From Agrobacterium larrymoorei (GTDB lineage: Bacteria > Pseudomonadota > Alphaproteobacteria > Rhizobiales > Rhizobiaceae), in contig NZ_JAAMFB010000031.1 in the NCBI RefSeq assembly GCF_013322225.1, forward strand, positions 186,001 to 250,000: a DNA stretch of 64,000 nucleotides, read 5' to 3'. The position numbers and the translations under genes were made by a program. Below are positions 34,721-42,859 of this stretch, piece after piece; within the stretch, counting starts at the first letter, position 1; each line of letters opens with the position of its first letter. The notes beneath the pieces are model-generated. The model did no database searches and was not told the DNA's origin. It saw nothing but the letters and a program-made list of their open reading frames with translations.

Positions 34721-34977
34721 GCATCTTCAGCCTTTTCCGCAAACAGAAGTCGGCACCCGTCGCGCGCGAACGGCTGCAGGTTCTGCTTGCGCACGAGCGG
34801 ACGAACATGGGATCGGATCTCGTCGCGGTTCTGCGCGAGGAAATTCTGGCTGTCATCGCCAAGCATGTGCAGATCGACAACGACAAGGTTCATGTCAAGA
34901 TGGACAGCGACGAACATGTTTCGCTGCTGGAAATCGATGTGGAAATTCCGCTCAGCGCTTCGCTGCGCGCGGCATAA
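34717..34977 (+). CDS. minE: Cell division topological specificity factor MinE
   Basis: Releases MinD from the membrane and so sets the Min oscillation. The 86-residue protein has the family opening ([20 protein letters not shown]), the MinD-binding segment with [10 protein letters not shown], and the C-terminal dimerisation strands ([20 protein letters not shown]). Coupled to minD by ATGA overlap. A terminator follows at once, closing the operon. Confidence 0.96.
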   Translation: MSIFSLFRKQKSAPVARERLQVLLAHERTNMGSDLVAVLREEILAVIAKHVQIDNDKVHVKMDSDEHVSLLEIDVEIPLSASLRAA

Positions 34978-34990
34978 TCAGTTTACGACA

Positions 34991-35014
34991 AACGCCGGGC
35001 ATCATCCCGGCGTT
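34991..35014 (+). terminator. Terminator of minCDE
   Basis: AACGCCGGG (34991-34999) and CCCGGCGTT (35006-35014) form a perfect stem with a 6-base loop, followed by TTTCTTT. It lies directly after minE. Confidence 0.88.
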
Positions 35015-35092
35015 TTTCTTTGCGCCGTTTGAACTTCGCTCGCAGGTTGGTTATGCAATGTCTTCTTACAGCCAGTCGCGAAGGATGGTTTC

Positions 35093-35812
35093 ATGGCGAA
35101 TGCGGAGAAAGTGGACGAGAAAGAAAAACAGACCCATCGCAGAGGGTTTGGCGTCTCCACCGTCTATGAAACGCTTCGCAACGAAATCATCGAGCTGAAG
35201 CTCGAACCCGGCAGCCCAATCGATGAGCTGCAACTCTCTGAACGCTTCTCCCTATCGCGTACGCCCATTCGCGAAGCGCTGGTCCGGCTCTCGGCGGAGG
35301 GGCTGATCACGACGTTGACGAACCGCGCGACCATCGTTTCGCAGATCGATTTTCTGGGCCTGCCGGAATTCTTCGACGCGCTGACGCTGATGTATCGCGT
35401 CACGACAAGGCTTGCCGCCGCCAGGCACACGGACGCAGATATCGCACAGATTCGCGCGCTCCAGCGAGAGTTCGAAGAGGCCGTCGAAAAGCGCGATGCG
35501 CTGGCGATGATCGCGACCAACCGCGATTTCCATGTGGCTATCGCTCAGGCCGGTGGCAACCAGCACTATGTGGAACTCTTCACCCGGCTCTTGGATGAGG
35601 GGCGGCGTATTCTGCGGCTCTACTATTCGTCCTTCAACGATGTGCTGCCCAAGCAATATGTCGGTGAGCATGAGGAGATGATCCAGACGATCATCAGCCG
35701 TGATGTCGAAAAGGCGGATCGGATCGCCAAGGCTCATGCGGACCAGATCGTGACGCAGATCCGTTCCTATATCACTGCCGATGCGCGGCACTGCTCAAGC
35801 CTTGTTCTTTAG
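35093..35812 (+). CDS. GntR-family (FadR subfamily) transcriptional regulator
   Basis: Protein of 239 residues. The winged helix at about 20-90 is typical (VYETLRNEIIELKLEPGSPI, LSERFSLSRTPIREALVRLS). The C-terminal FCD domain has the ligand/metal residues in FHVAIAQAGGN and HEEMIQTIISRD, HADQI. It lies 146 bases upstream of the DapA-like gene on the same strand, with a matching palindromic operator in between, so it very likely controls that gene in response to its substrate. Confidence 0.92.
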   Translation: MANAEKVDEKEKQTHRRGFGVSTVYETLRNEIIELKLEPGSPIDELQLSERFSLSRTPIREALVRLSAEGLITTLTNRATIVSQIDFLGLPEFFDALTLMYRVTTRLAAARHTDADIAQIRALQREFEEAVEKRDALAMIATNRDFHVAIAQAGGNQHYVELFTRLLDEGRRILRLYYSSFNDVLPKQYVGEHEEMIQTIISRDVEKADRIAKAHADQIVTQIRSYITADARHCSSLVL

Positions 35813-35877
35813 TCGATGGGCTGAATGAACGCCTCCAGCAAGCGGTGGCTCATCTGCAGATCGACTCTTTGTATTTT

Positions 35878-35891
35878 ATTTGTCGACAAAT
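35878..35891. promoter_or_regulatory. Candidate GntR operator before the DapA-like gene
   Basis: ATTTGTCGACAAAT is a perfect 14-base palindrome. Its core TTGTCGACAA fits the t-GT-(N)-AC-a pattern bound by FadR-subfamily GntR regulators. It lies 66 bases before the ATG of the aldolase-family gene. Confidence 0.65.
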
Positions 35892-35957
35892 TTGGACCGC
35901 GGTGCTAATTCTCATCCCATGACAAGCGGGTTGGATACCGCGAAAGGATTGGGAACC

Positions 35958-36893
35958 ATGGCAAGTACGATTTTCACCGGCTGCATTCCGGCCCTCATGA
36001 CACCCTGCAGTGCGGATCGGACACCTGATTTCGATGCTCTCGTGAAGAAGGGCAAGGAATTGATTGCAGCTGGAATGTCGGCTGTCGTCTATTGCGGTTC
36101 GATGGGCGACTGGCCTCTGTTGACGGATGAACAGCGGCAGGAAGGCGTGCGACGTCTTGCGGAAGCAGGTGTTCCGGTCATAGTAGGAACTGGCGCGATC
36201 AACACCAAATCTGCCGTCAGCCATGCAGCCCATGCTGCAAAGGTTGGAGCCAAGGGTCTGATGGTCATTCCGCGCGTGCTTTCGCGCGGGTCTTCGGTTT
36301 CTGCACAGAAGGCACATTTCTCCGCCATTCTGGAAGCGGCAAATGGCCTTCCGGCGGTTATCTACAACAGCCCTTATTACGGCTTTGCTACCCGCGCCGA
36401 CCTGTTCTTCGATCTCCGCTCGCGCTACGCAAACCTGATCGGCTTCAAGGAATTCGGCGGCAAGCAGGACATGACCTATGCCGCAGAAAACATCACGGCG
36501 GGCGATGACGATCTGACCCTGATGGTCGGCGTCGACACCGGCGTTTATCATGGCTTCGTCAATTGCGGTGCTGGCGGTGCCATCACCGGCATCGGCAACG
36601 CCTTGCCGAAGGAAGTTCTGCATCTCGTTGCGCTATGTGAGAAGGCGGCAAAGGGCGACGCTTCTGCCCGTGCTGAAGCACGGGAGTTGGAAGAGGCGCT
36701 GACCGTGCTCTCAACCTACGACGAAGGCCCTGACCTCGTTTTGCACTACAAATATCTGATGGTGTTGAATGGTGATGCGGAATACACGCTGCACTTTAAC
36801 GAAACGGATGAACTCAGCGCTTCCCAGCGTTGCCATCTGGAAAACCAGTACGCCCTGTTCCGCAACTGGTATGCGTCTCGCTACCCAGCTTGA
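35958..36893 (+). CDS. Dihydrodipicolinate synthase-family aldolase/dehydratase
   Basis: Schiff-base lyase of 311 residues. The catalytic Lys is K164 (LIGFKEFGG) and the partner Tyr is Y136 (AVIYNSPYYG). The usual substrate loop GTTGE is replaced by G47-SMGDW52, so it is probably not DapA itself but one of the sugar-acid, hydroxyproline or pyruvate-condensing members. ATG 35958 is chosen over an in-frame start at 35880 because the conserved TGCIPALMTP opening follows it and the operator would otherwise be inside the gene. Regulated presumably by the adjacent GntR protein. Confidence 0.85.
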   Translation: MASTIFTGCIPALMTPCSADRTPDFDALVKKGKELIAAGMSAVVYCGSMGDWPLLTDEQRQEGVRRLAEAGVPVIVGTGAINTKSAVSHAAHAAKVGAKGLMVIPRVLSRGSSVSAQKAHFSAILEAANGLPAVIYNSPYYGFATRADLFFDLRSRYANLIGFKEFGGKQDMTYAAENITAGDDDLTLMVGVDTGVYHGFVNCGAGGAITGIGNALPKEVLHLVALCEKAAKGDASARAEARELEEALTVLSTYDEGPDLVLHYKYLMVLNGDAEYTLHFNETDELSASQRCHLENQYALFRNWYASRYPA

Positions 36894-36964
36894 TTGTCGG
36901 GCATGTGAATTAAGGCAAGCCATGCGGCTGTCTCCAGCCGCATCGCTTTTTCGTTTGTTCAGGC

Positions 36965-37942
36965 TCAGCCCTTGATGAAGGCCAGCAGGTCTGCATTCAG
37001 CACATCGGCGTTGACGGTCAGCATGCCATGCGAGAAGCCCGGATAGGTCTTGAGCGTGCCGTTCTTCAACAGCTTGACCGACTTGTGAGCCGAGTCCGCG
37101 ATTGGGACGATCTGGTCGTCTTCGCCGTGCAGAACCAGCGTCTGGACGCTGATGTTCTTCAGGTCTTCGGTCTGGTCGGTTTCGGAGAAAGCCTTGATAC
37201 CATCATAGTGGGCCTTTGCGCCGCCCATCATGCCCTGACGCCACCAGTTCTGGATCACGCCTTCATGCACAGTCGCGCCATCGCGGTTGAAGCCGTAGAA
37301 GGGGCCAGCCGGAACATCGCGGAAGAACTGCGCGCGGTTGGCGGCAAGGGCCGAGCGGAAGCCGTCGAAGACTTCCATCGGCAGACCTTCCGGGTTGGCG
37401 TCTGTCTTGACCATGATCGGCGGAACGGCGGAGACGAGAACCGCCTTTGCAACACGACCGGCAGGTTCGCCATGCTTTGCCACGTAGCGGGCAACTTCGC
37501 CGCCGCCTGTGGAGTGACCGATATGGACGGCATTCTTCAGGTCCAGCGCTTCAACGACGGCGAAGGCGTCGGAAGCGTAATGATCCATATCGTGGCCTTC
37601 CGAAACCTGGGCGGAGCGACCATGACCACGACGGTCATGCGCGACCACACGGTAGCCCTTGGAAACGAAGAACAGCATCTGCGCGTCCCAATCATCGGAG
37701 GACAGCGGCCAGCCGTGGTGGAAAACGATCGGCTGTGCGTCCTTTGGACCCCAGTCCTTGTAAAAGATTTCAACGCCGTCTTTTGTCGTTACAAAACCCA
37801 TGTCCTTGTCTCCTTTAGTGAGGTTAATGGAAGAAGTCTGTGTTGCTGCAAGCGTTGTGCGGGTTGGGAAGGCCGCCGAAGCTGCAAGTGCTGCGCCTGC
37901 CAACATGGCAGCGCGACGGCTGATTGGAAATATGCTATTCAT
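36965..37942 (-). CDS. Alpha/beta hydrolase (non-haem chloroperoxidase/esterase type) with Tat signal
   Basis: Enzyme of 325 residues. The nucleophile is S144 in GHSTGGG, the acid lies in GEDDQIVP and the His in [18 protein letters not shown] and DRRGHGRS match the cofactor-free haloperoxidase/esterase group. The first 35 residues are a twin-arginine signal ([19 protein letters not shown]). A second in-frame ATG at 37801 (residue 48) has a near-perfect AAGGAG before it, so a cytoplasmic form may also be made. The substrate is unknown. Confidence 0.88.
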   Translation of the reverse strand: MNSIFPISRRAAMLAGAALAASAAFPTRTTLAATQTSSINLTKGDKDMGFVTTKDGVEIFYKDWGPKDAQPIVFHHGWPLSSDDWDAQMLFFVSKGYRVVAHDRRGHGRSAQVSEGHDMDHYASDAFAVVEALDLKNAVHIGHSTGGGEVARYVAKHGEPAGRVAKAVLVSAVPPIMVKTDANPEGLPMEVFDGFRSALAANRAQFFRDVPAGPFYGFNRDGATVHEGVIQNWWRQGMMGGAKAHYDGIKAFSETDQTEDLKNISVQTLVLHGEDDQIVPIADSAHKSVKLLKNGTLKTYPGFSHGMLTVNADVLNADLLAFIKG

Positions 37943-38000
37943 CTAAAGCTCCATCAGTCATTCTTTGTAGTGTTGTTCGGTGTCTGATGAAGACATAATG

Positions 38001-38015
38001 CGCAGATTATCTGCG
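38001..38015. promoter_or_regulatory. Palindrome upstream of the alpha/beta hydrolase gene
   Basis: CGCAGAT-T-ATCTGCG has perfect 7-base arms and sits in the AT-rich stretch about 59 bases before the hydrolase start codon. It looks like a repressor operator, but no cognate regulator is adjacent. Confidence 0.4.
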
Positions 38016-38154
38016 AACGATAATTGTAATAATAATTGTCAATTAATTTCTATTTTTGAAATAATGTCTCACTCAGTCCGCTGGCCGTTGGGAGGGGGGG
38101 GAGGCATCGCCTGCTCAACAAACAGCGCGATGCCCTCAAACCACCGGTGTGAGT

Positions 38155-39339
38155 TCAGGCAAGCGATTCCAACGCCTCCTCGGCTTCGTAGATCGCGCAA
38201 ACAATGTGATAAAATGTGCTGGCGGGTGCCGGTTCGTTCAACATCGGCGCATCGTCAGGCCATTTGTCGAACCACAAGCCGCTAACTGGTGTATCCAAGA
38301 ATGGTTGAAGTGCGCCGACTGCGCGCATGGCGGAGTTGAGATATTCGTGACGCTCTTCGCCAGTCGTTATGGCCGCAAGACGAACAGCAGCCTTTAGCCA
38401 TTCTGTTTGAGGCCAAAGGCGAGCAAGCGGGTCCCGAACAGAAAAATCGTCATTGAGGCTCATCACTGCGACCTTGCGGCGGGCGCAGATGCCGTGCTTC
38501 ACCCCGATGTCGAAAAGTCGTTTCGCCGCTGTAATCGCTTCCAGACTGTTGCGAAGAATGCCCCATCGTACGAGAAGCCAAGCCCATTCGAACTGGTGTC
38601 CGGGCTCCATGATGCGACCTTTATCGGAGGGATGTGTAGCCCAGTCACGGTCGAAAAATTCCCGCAGCCCCCCATTTTCGGCATCGATGAACTTTGTCAT
38701 CGCAAGTTTCGCGATCTCATCCGCGACCGTTGTCCATGGACCTTGCGGATCTATCTCTTCCCAGGCGAGCATTGCTTCAAACAGGTGCATATGCGGGTTG
38801 GAGCAAAGTGGTTCTTTTGGAGGGCTATCCTCCTCGAAACCGGCGTATGGATGAGCATATTCACTTTTCAGAAGAGCAAGAATCTCAATCGCCCGGCTAT
38901 TCAGTTTGTCCCGGTCGTCCGGGAAAACGCTTGCAGCCTGCGACAATGCAAACAGGGCAAATGCCTGATTGTAGAGATCGAAGGAGGGGTCGATCAATTT
39001 GCCGGAGGAGTTGGCAAGGTTGCCGTAAAGCTTCGTATCGAGCAGGTAAACCTTGTCGAACCAGTTCAGTCCGTGGTGGGCCGCCTTATTCCAGTCACCC
39101 GCCCAGCCGCGCCTGCCCGCCGCCGCATAACAATAGGCCTGACGCGGTTGCACACGCGCTCTGCGATCATCGCCAATCATCGGCTTGGCGTCCTGGTCGA
39201 TCCGTTCGTAAAACCCGCCCTCTGGTTTTGCCGCTCCGACCTCCCACCATAACGGGAGTGCATGTTCGTGAAGCCATCGGCGCAAATTTGCGATTTCTTT
39301 GGAGAGAGGGCTCATTACACTCATCGATAGGTCTGCCAC
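38155..39339 (-). CDS. N-acylglucosamine 2-epimerase (AGE) family isomerase
   Basis: Protein of 394 residues with the (alpha/alpha)6-barrel signature of the AGE/mannose isomerase family. Conserved segments include ARVQPRQAYCYAAAG, FDLYNQAFALFALSQA, NPHMHLFEAMLAWEE (catalytic His candidate), GHQFEWAWLLVRWG (second His) and RLWPQTEWLKAA. Members interconvert mannose and fructose/glucose or epimerise N-acylglucosamine, and the exact sugar cannot be told. It is divergent from bcsN, so a role near polysaccharide metabolism is possible. Confidence 0.88.
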   Translation of the reverse strand: MADLSMSVMSPLSKEIANLRRWLHEHALPLWWEVGAAKPEGGFYERIDQDAKPMIGDDRRARVQPRQAYCYAAAGRRGWAGDWNKAAHHGLNWFDKVYLLDTKLYGNLANSSGKLIDPSFDLYNQAFALFALSQAASVFPDDRDKLNSRAIEILALLKSEYAHPYAGFEEDSPPKEPLCSNPHMHLFEAMLAWEEIDPQGPWTTVADEIAKLAMTKFIDAENGGLREFFDRDWATHPSDKGRIMEPGHQFEWAWLLVRWGILRNSLEAITAAKRLFDIGVKHGICARRKVAVMSLNDDFSVRDPLARLWPQTEWLKAAVRLAAITTGEERHEYLNSAMRAVGALQPFLDTPVSGLWFDKWPDDAPMLNEPAPASTFYHIVCAIYEAEEALESLA

Positions 39340-39486
39340 GCTGGTTCCTGCTTCTGTTGAATAATATGGTCGAGTTGAAGAATTCGCTCAATCCGAAATC
39401 CAACGGTTGCGGCAAAGTTCCCACTCCCACCTCAAATAGTCTTTCTCTCAATATCCGGGAGCAAGATTTTACATTGCTAATTCGCG

Positions 39487-40551
39487 ATGCTCACGTATTC
39501 CATGGCCATGGTCATGTCGTACGTGATTCGCTATGGGCGCAAACCTCTTTGGGGGCGTAATGCGGTGGGTAGTATTTCCGCCGTTGCGTCACTGTGTGCC
39601 GTGGTTCTGGGCCTTGCAGGGTGCAATACGCCCGCAGGCGTGCAGCCCTCCGGCGCGCCCAAGATGCTTACTCCCGAACAGGCGCTGATTTTCCCCCCTC
39701 CGGGTGGGCCCGAAGTTCTGACCGTGATCGACCGAACTTTTTCCAATGCCGTGCAGCAGGAAGTCATCTTGCGCTCGGATGCCGCCACGCCCGGCCAAAA
39801 CTATATCAAGGTTCAGCTCTACGGGCCTCAGAAAGCTGGCGATGAGGATAGAGGTGGGCTGTCGAATAGCAGTTTGCGCGTCTCATCCATAGCGCGTGAA
39901 ATCCGCTCTGCATTTCCCGGTGTGGCGATGTCCACCACATCGGAATATCTGCAAAACAGCTATGGCTCCTTCTCCTATGCTTCCGGCAAGGGATATGGTC
40001 AGGACACCTGTCTTTACGGCTGGCAGCAAATCCGCTCCGCTGAAAGCATGCGGCAGGGCTTCAGAAATCTCGGGCGAATCAACGTGACACTGCGCTTGTG
40101 CCAATCGGGTGCGACTGTTCGAGACCTGCTTTCCGTCATGTATAATTATACGATTACGGGCAGCTACAAGTCTCCGAACTGGAACCCCTATGGCACGGCG
40201 CAGCCGCCGGATGCTGGTCTCGGGCGGGCCGGGAACCCGATGTACCCGCATGAAGCCTCCCAATTGCCGATGCAGCCTGGTCTCCAGACAGTGGTAAGGC
40301 CCGCGGTAGCGGCGAGGCCGAGGGTGGTCCGTGCTGCCGTGATCGACACGGCGCCCATGCAGGAACAACCGCCGGTTCCGCGCACGCCGAGCGGCGCGCC
40401 TGTCATTATCCCGCCGCCTTCGTCGAGTGCACCAACGGCGTCCCGCCCCGCTAGCGTGCCGCTTCCGTCACGCAGTGCCGAAAGAACACAGATTTCCATA
40501 CCACCTCCAGGCTGTGCCGCAGGCGGCACGGCGAATGGTGGATGTGATTAA
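39487..40551 (+). CDS. bcsN: Cellulose biosynthesis protein BcsN
   Basis: Envelope protein of up to 354 residues found in the cellulose operons of rhizobia. After a basic leader comes a lipoprotein-like signal ending in LGLAGC (Cys at about residue 46). The conserved BcsN core follows (YGSFSYASGKGYGQDTCLYGWQQI), then a long Pro-rich tail. The exact start is unsure: ATGs at 39487, 39502, 39508 and 39514 are all in frame and none has a good ribosome-binding site. Its biochemical role is not established. Confidence 0.85.
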   Translation: MLTYSMAMVMSYVIRYGRKPLWGRNAVGSISAVASLCAVVLGLAGCNTPAGVQPSGAPKMLTPEQALIFPPPGGPEVLTVIDRTFSNAVQQEVILRSDAATPGQNYIKVQLYGPQKAGDEDRGGLSNSSLRVSSIAREIRSAFPGVAMSTTSEYLQNSYGSFSYASGKGYGQDTCLYGWQQIRSAESMRQGFRNLGRINVTLRLCQSGATVRDLLSVMYNYTITGSYKSPNWNPYGTAQPPDAGLGRAGNPMYPHEASQLPMQPGLQTVVRPAVAARPRVVRAAVIDTAPMQEQPPVPRTPSGAPVIIPPPSSSAPTASRPASVPLPSRSAERTQISIPPPGCAAGGTANGGCD

Positions 40552-40560
40552 CCGTTTCAG

Positions 40561-40598
40561 GACTATCTGCGCTTGCCTCTGGCGGATCACGGATAGTC
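40561..40598 (+). repeat. Hairpin between bcsN and bcsA
   Basis: GACTATC (40561-40567) and GATAGTC (40592-40598) are complementary, with a smaller CGC/GCG pairing inside. It sits in the 112-base gap between bcsN and bcsA. No T-run follows, so it may adjust message stability rather than end transcription. Confidence 0.35.
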
Positions 40599-40663
40599 TC
40601 ATGCGTAGCAGCATCGATGCCAAGGGCGTCTAGCCCGCACTTAGACGAATTAAAGGTTAGCCA

Positions 40664-42859
40664 ATGAGCAAGGCCGTCACATTCATTATCTGGTTGTTTG
40701 TGTCGGCCTGCGTATTGGTCATCATAACGCTTCCCGTCAGTCTGCAGACTCACCTCATCGCCACGGCGATTTCTCTGGTCCTTCTTGCCACTATCAAGTC
40801 ATTGAACGGCAAGGGCGCATGGCGGCTGATAGGTCTTGGTTTCGGCACTGCCATCGTTCTCCGCTATGTCTATTGGCGCACCACCAGCACGCTTCCGCCC
40901 GTCAACCAGCTTGAGAACTTCATTCCCGGTTTCCTGCTTTATCTTGCGGAAATGTATAGCGTGTTGATGCTGGCGCTCAGCCTTGTCATTGTTTCCATGC
41001 CTCTGCCGTCGCGCACGAGCAGACCGGGCAGCCCCGGCTATGTTCCGACCGTCGATATTTTCGTGCCGACCTATAACGAGGATGCGGAGCTTCTTGCCAA
41101 TACGCTCGCGGCGGCCAAGAACATGGACTATCCCGCGGACAGGTTCACGGTTTGGCTGCTGGACGATGGTGGCACCGTGCAGAAACGGAATGCCTCGAAT
41201 GTGCCAGAGGCGCAGGCTGCCGCACGACGTCATCAGGACTTGAGGAAGCTTTGCGACGATCTTGGCGTCAACTACCTGACGCGCGAGAAAAACGCGCACG
41301 CCAAGGCAGGCAATCTGAATAACGGTCTGGAACACTCTACCGGTGAACTCGTCACCGTGTTCGATGCCGACCACGCGCCTGCACGTGATTTTCTTCTCGA
41401 AACTGTCGGCTATTTCGAAGAGGACGAGCGCCTGTTCCTCGTTCAGACACCGCATTTTTTCGTCAATCCCGACCCCATCGAGCGCAACCTGCGCACGTTC
41501 GAAACGATGCCGAGCGAGAACGAAATGTTCTACGGCATCATCCAGCGCGGTCTGGACAAGTGGAATGGTGCATTCTTCTGTGGCTCTGCAGCAGTGTTGC
41601 GCCGTAGCGCGCTGAAGGAAACCGATGGGTTCAGCGGCGTCAGCATTACCGAGGACTGTGAAACAGCCCTGGCGCTTCATTCGCGCGGCTGGAACAGTCT
41701 ATACGTCGACAAGCCGCTGATTGCCGGTCTGCAACCCGCCACTTTCGCAAGCTTCATTGGACAGCGAAGCCGGTGGGCGCAGGGAATGATGCAGATCCTC
41801 ATCTTCCGTCAACCGCTGTTCCGAAGAGGCCTCTCGTTCACACAGCGGCTCTGCTACATGTCGTCGACGCTGTTTTGGCTATTCCCCTTCCCACGTACAA
41901 TTTTCTTGTTCGCGCCTCTCTTCTATCTGTTTTTCGATTTGCAGATATTCGTGGCATCCGGTGGAGAGTTTTTGGCCTACACCGCCGCATACATGCTGGT
42001 TAATCTCATGATGCAGAACTTTCTTTACGGAAACTTCCGCTGGCCGTGGATCTCGGAACTTTATGAATATGTGCAGACGGTCCACCTTCTGCCTGCCGTG
42101 GTGTCCGTGCTTTTCAATCCCAGCAAGCCGACTTTCAAGGTCACCGCCAAGGATGAATCAATCAGCGAGGCGAGACTTTCAGAGATCAGCCGCCCGTTTT
42201 TCGTGATTTTCGGCGTTCTCATTATCGCGATGATCTTCGCGATATATCGTATCTATGCTGAGCCCTACAAAGCAGATGTTACGCTCGTTGTAGGTGGTTG
42301 GAACCTGCTCAATATCATTTTCGCAGGCTGTGCGCTAGGCGTGGTGTCTGAGCGCGGAGAGAAATCCGCCTCTCGGCGTATTACCGTCAAGCGCCGATGC
42401 GAACTACAACTCGAAAATGACGGCCCGTGGTTGCCTGCTACCGTCGAAAACGTCTCGGTCCACGGAATGTTGATCAACATCTTCGACAAGGATATTCGTG
42501 CGGTCGCAAAGGGAAGTTCGGCTCTCATTCGCATCAAGCCGCACAGCGAAGGCGTGCCGGATACAATGACGATCAACGTCGTGCGCGACGTGCGGCACGA
42601 TGGCTTCATGTCAGTCGGCTGTACCTTCTCTCCGAAGGAAGCGGTGGAACATCGCCTGATCGCGGATCTGATTTTTGCCAATTCGGAGCAATGGAGCGAG
42701 TTCCAACGAGTTCGCCGCAAAAATCCGGGCTTGATCAAGGGGACAGCTACGTTCCTGGCCATTGCCGTGTACCAGACCCAACGAGGTCTCTTTTATCTGC
42801 TCCGGTCGTTCCGGCCCAAAGCGCGGCAAAAGGTTGCGTCGGGAGCGGTCAAGGGATGA
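40664..42859 (+). CDS. bcsA: Cellulose synthase catalytic subunit (UDP-forming)
   Basis: Inner-membrane GT2 enzyme of 731 residues that polymerises glucose from UDP-glucose and extrudes the chain. The D,D,D,Q(Q/R)xRW signature is complete: D167-D168, D234-A-D236, T329-E-D331 and Q367-R-S-R-W371. Four hydrophobic spans precede and at least four follow the catalytic loop. A C-terminal PilZ domain (about 565-660: ITVKRRCEL, NVSVHGML) should bind cyclic di-GMP and relieve inhibition. Overlaps bcsB by 4 bases. Confidence 0.97.
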   Translation: MSKAVTFIIWLFVSACVLVIITLPVSLQTHLIATAISLVLLATIKSLNGKGAWRLIGLGFGTAIVLRYVYWRTTSTLPPVNQLENFIPGFLLYLAEMYSVLMLALSLVIVSMPLPSRTSRPGSPGYVPTVDIFVPTYNEDAELLANTLAAAKNMDYPADRFTVWLLDDGGTVQKRNASNVPEAQAAARRHQDLRKLCDDLGVNYLTREKNAHAKAGNLNNGLEHSTGELVTVFDADHAPARDFLLETVGYFEEDERLFLVQTPHFFVNPDPIERNLRTFETMPSENEMFYGIIQRGLDKWNGAFFCGSAAVLRRSALKETDGFSGVSITEDCETALALHSRGWNSLYVDKPLIAGLQPATFASFIGQRSRWAQGMMQILIFRQPLFRRGLSFTQRLCYMSSTLFWLFPFPRTIFLFAPLFYLFFDLQIFVASGGEFLAYTAAYMLVNLMMQNFLYGNFRWPWISELYEYVQTVHLLPAVVSVLFNPSKPTFKVTAKDESISEARLSEISRPFFVIFGVLIIAMIFAIYRIYAEPYKADVTLVVGGWNLLNIIFAGCALGVVSERGEKSASRRITVKRRCELQLENDGPWLPATVENVSVHGMLINIFDKDIRAVAKGSSALIRIKPHSEGVPDTMTINVVRDVRHDGFMSVGCTFSPKEAVEHRLIADLIFANSEQWSEFQRVRRKNPGLIKGTATFLAIAVYQTQRGLFYLLRSFRPKARQKVASGAVKG

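Noticed and set aside
38094-38101. Run of eight G as a phase-variable tract
   Set aside because: It lies between two gene ends and starts and not in a promoter spacer or coding frame that slippage would affect in a clear way.
42427-42855. N-terminal extension of BcsB
   Set aside because: This part is inside bcsA in another frame. The signal peptide begins at 42856 and the 4-base overlap is typical of the operon.
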